A stretch of 15,049 bases of DNA from Bacteroidales bacterium (GTDB lineage Bacteria > Bacteroidota > Bacteroidia > Bacteroidales > Bacteroidaceae). The position numbers and the translations under genes were made by a program. The notes beneath the pieces are model-generated. The model made no database searches and was not told where the DNA came from. It saw only the letters and a list, made by a program, of their open reading frames with translations. The DNA is taken from positions 1-15,049 of the forward strand of contig SFEK01000043.1 of the NCBI GenBank assembly GCA_004557285.1. Reading direction: 5' to 3'. Below are positions 14,993-15,049 of the stretch, one piece after another (the first letter of the stretch is position 1; every line of letters begins with the position of its first letter).

Positions 14993-15048
14993 AAAGGCGA
15001 TTTGTTCCCCCTATATTATATATAATAAGGTGGAAAAATCGCCTTTTT
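14993..15048 (+). terminator. Intrinsic terminator of the bamD unit
   Basis: AAAGGCGATTT (14993-15003) pairs perfectly over 11 bp with AAATCGCCTTT (15036-15046), and the distal arm runs into a TTTTT tract (15044-15048). The 32-nt loop contains a second AT-rich near-palindrome (15010-15030) that could fold into an inner hairpin. It lies about 23 nt after the DUF4293 stop codon and closes the plus-strand unit. Confidence 0.85.
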
Positions 15049-15049
15049 G

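Overview
The window looks like chromosomal DNA of a member of Bacteroidales, most likely Prevotellaceae. Three things point there. Promoters follow the Bacteroidota pattern TTTG, about 20 nt, TAnnTTTG; five candidates are seen, the best one being exact. The families include a Bacteroidota-type putative porin, a DUF4468 protein, a DUF4293 protein and the divergent omega/Rpb6-like RNA polymerase subunit. Shine-Dalgarno sequences are weak. The genus is inference; no rRNA or other marker is present.

Layout. (1) Positions 146-3249, minus strand: fucI and fucP, which isomerise and import L-fucose. A promoter lies upstream of fucI, and a second leftward promoter just after fucP probably serves a gene beyond the left edge. 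(2) Positions 3366-9085, minus strand: a tight five-gene unit, in order of transcription a DUF4468 periplasmic protein, a 79-residue membrane protein, a large outer-membrane putative porin, a PLP aminotransferase and a LolC/E-type FtsX-family permease. Two junctions are 4-bp ATGA overlaps. One promoter at about 9106-9137 can serve all five. (3) Positions 9086-9896: an 811-bp region without a convincing gene. It holds two arrays of a 9-bp repeat built on the palindrome TGCGCA, in inverted orientation to each other, and a separate 11-bp tandem repeat. (4) Positions 9897-13088, minus strand: uvrB followed after 24 bp by a GH53 endo-galactanase lipoprotein. (5) Positions 13295-14969, plus strand: bamD, an omega-like RNA polymerase subunit and a DUF4293 membrane protein, transcribed divergently from uvrB and closed by a strong terminator at the right edge.

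Together these are mostly ordinary core functions: host- or plant-glycan sugar use (fucose, galactan), outer-membrane assembly and lipoprotein traffic, DNA repair and transcription. I do not see a clear new multi-gene system. The least explained part is the 9086-9896 spacer; next come the promoter-flanking half-sites and leader hairpin of fucI, and the terminator-like repeat that encloses a promoter after fucP.
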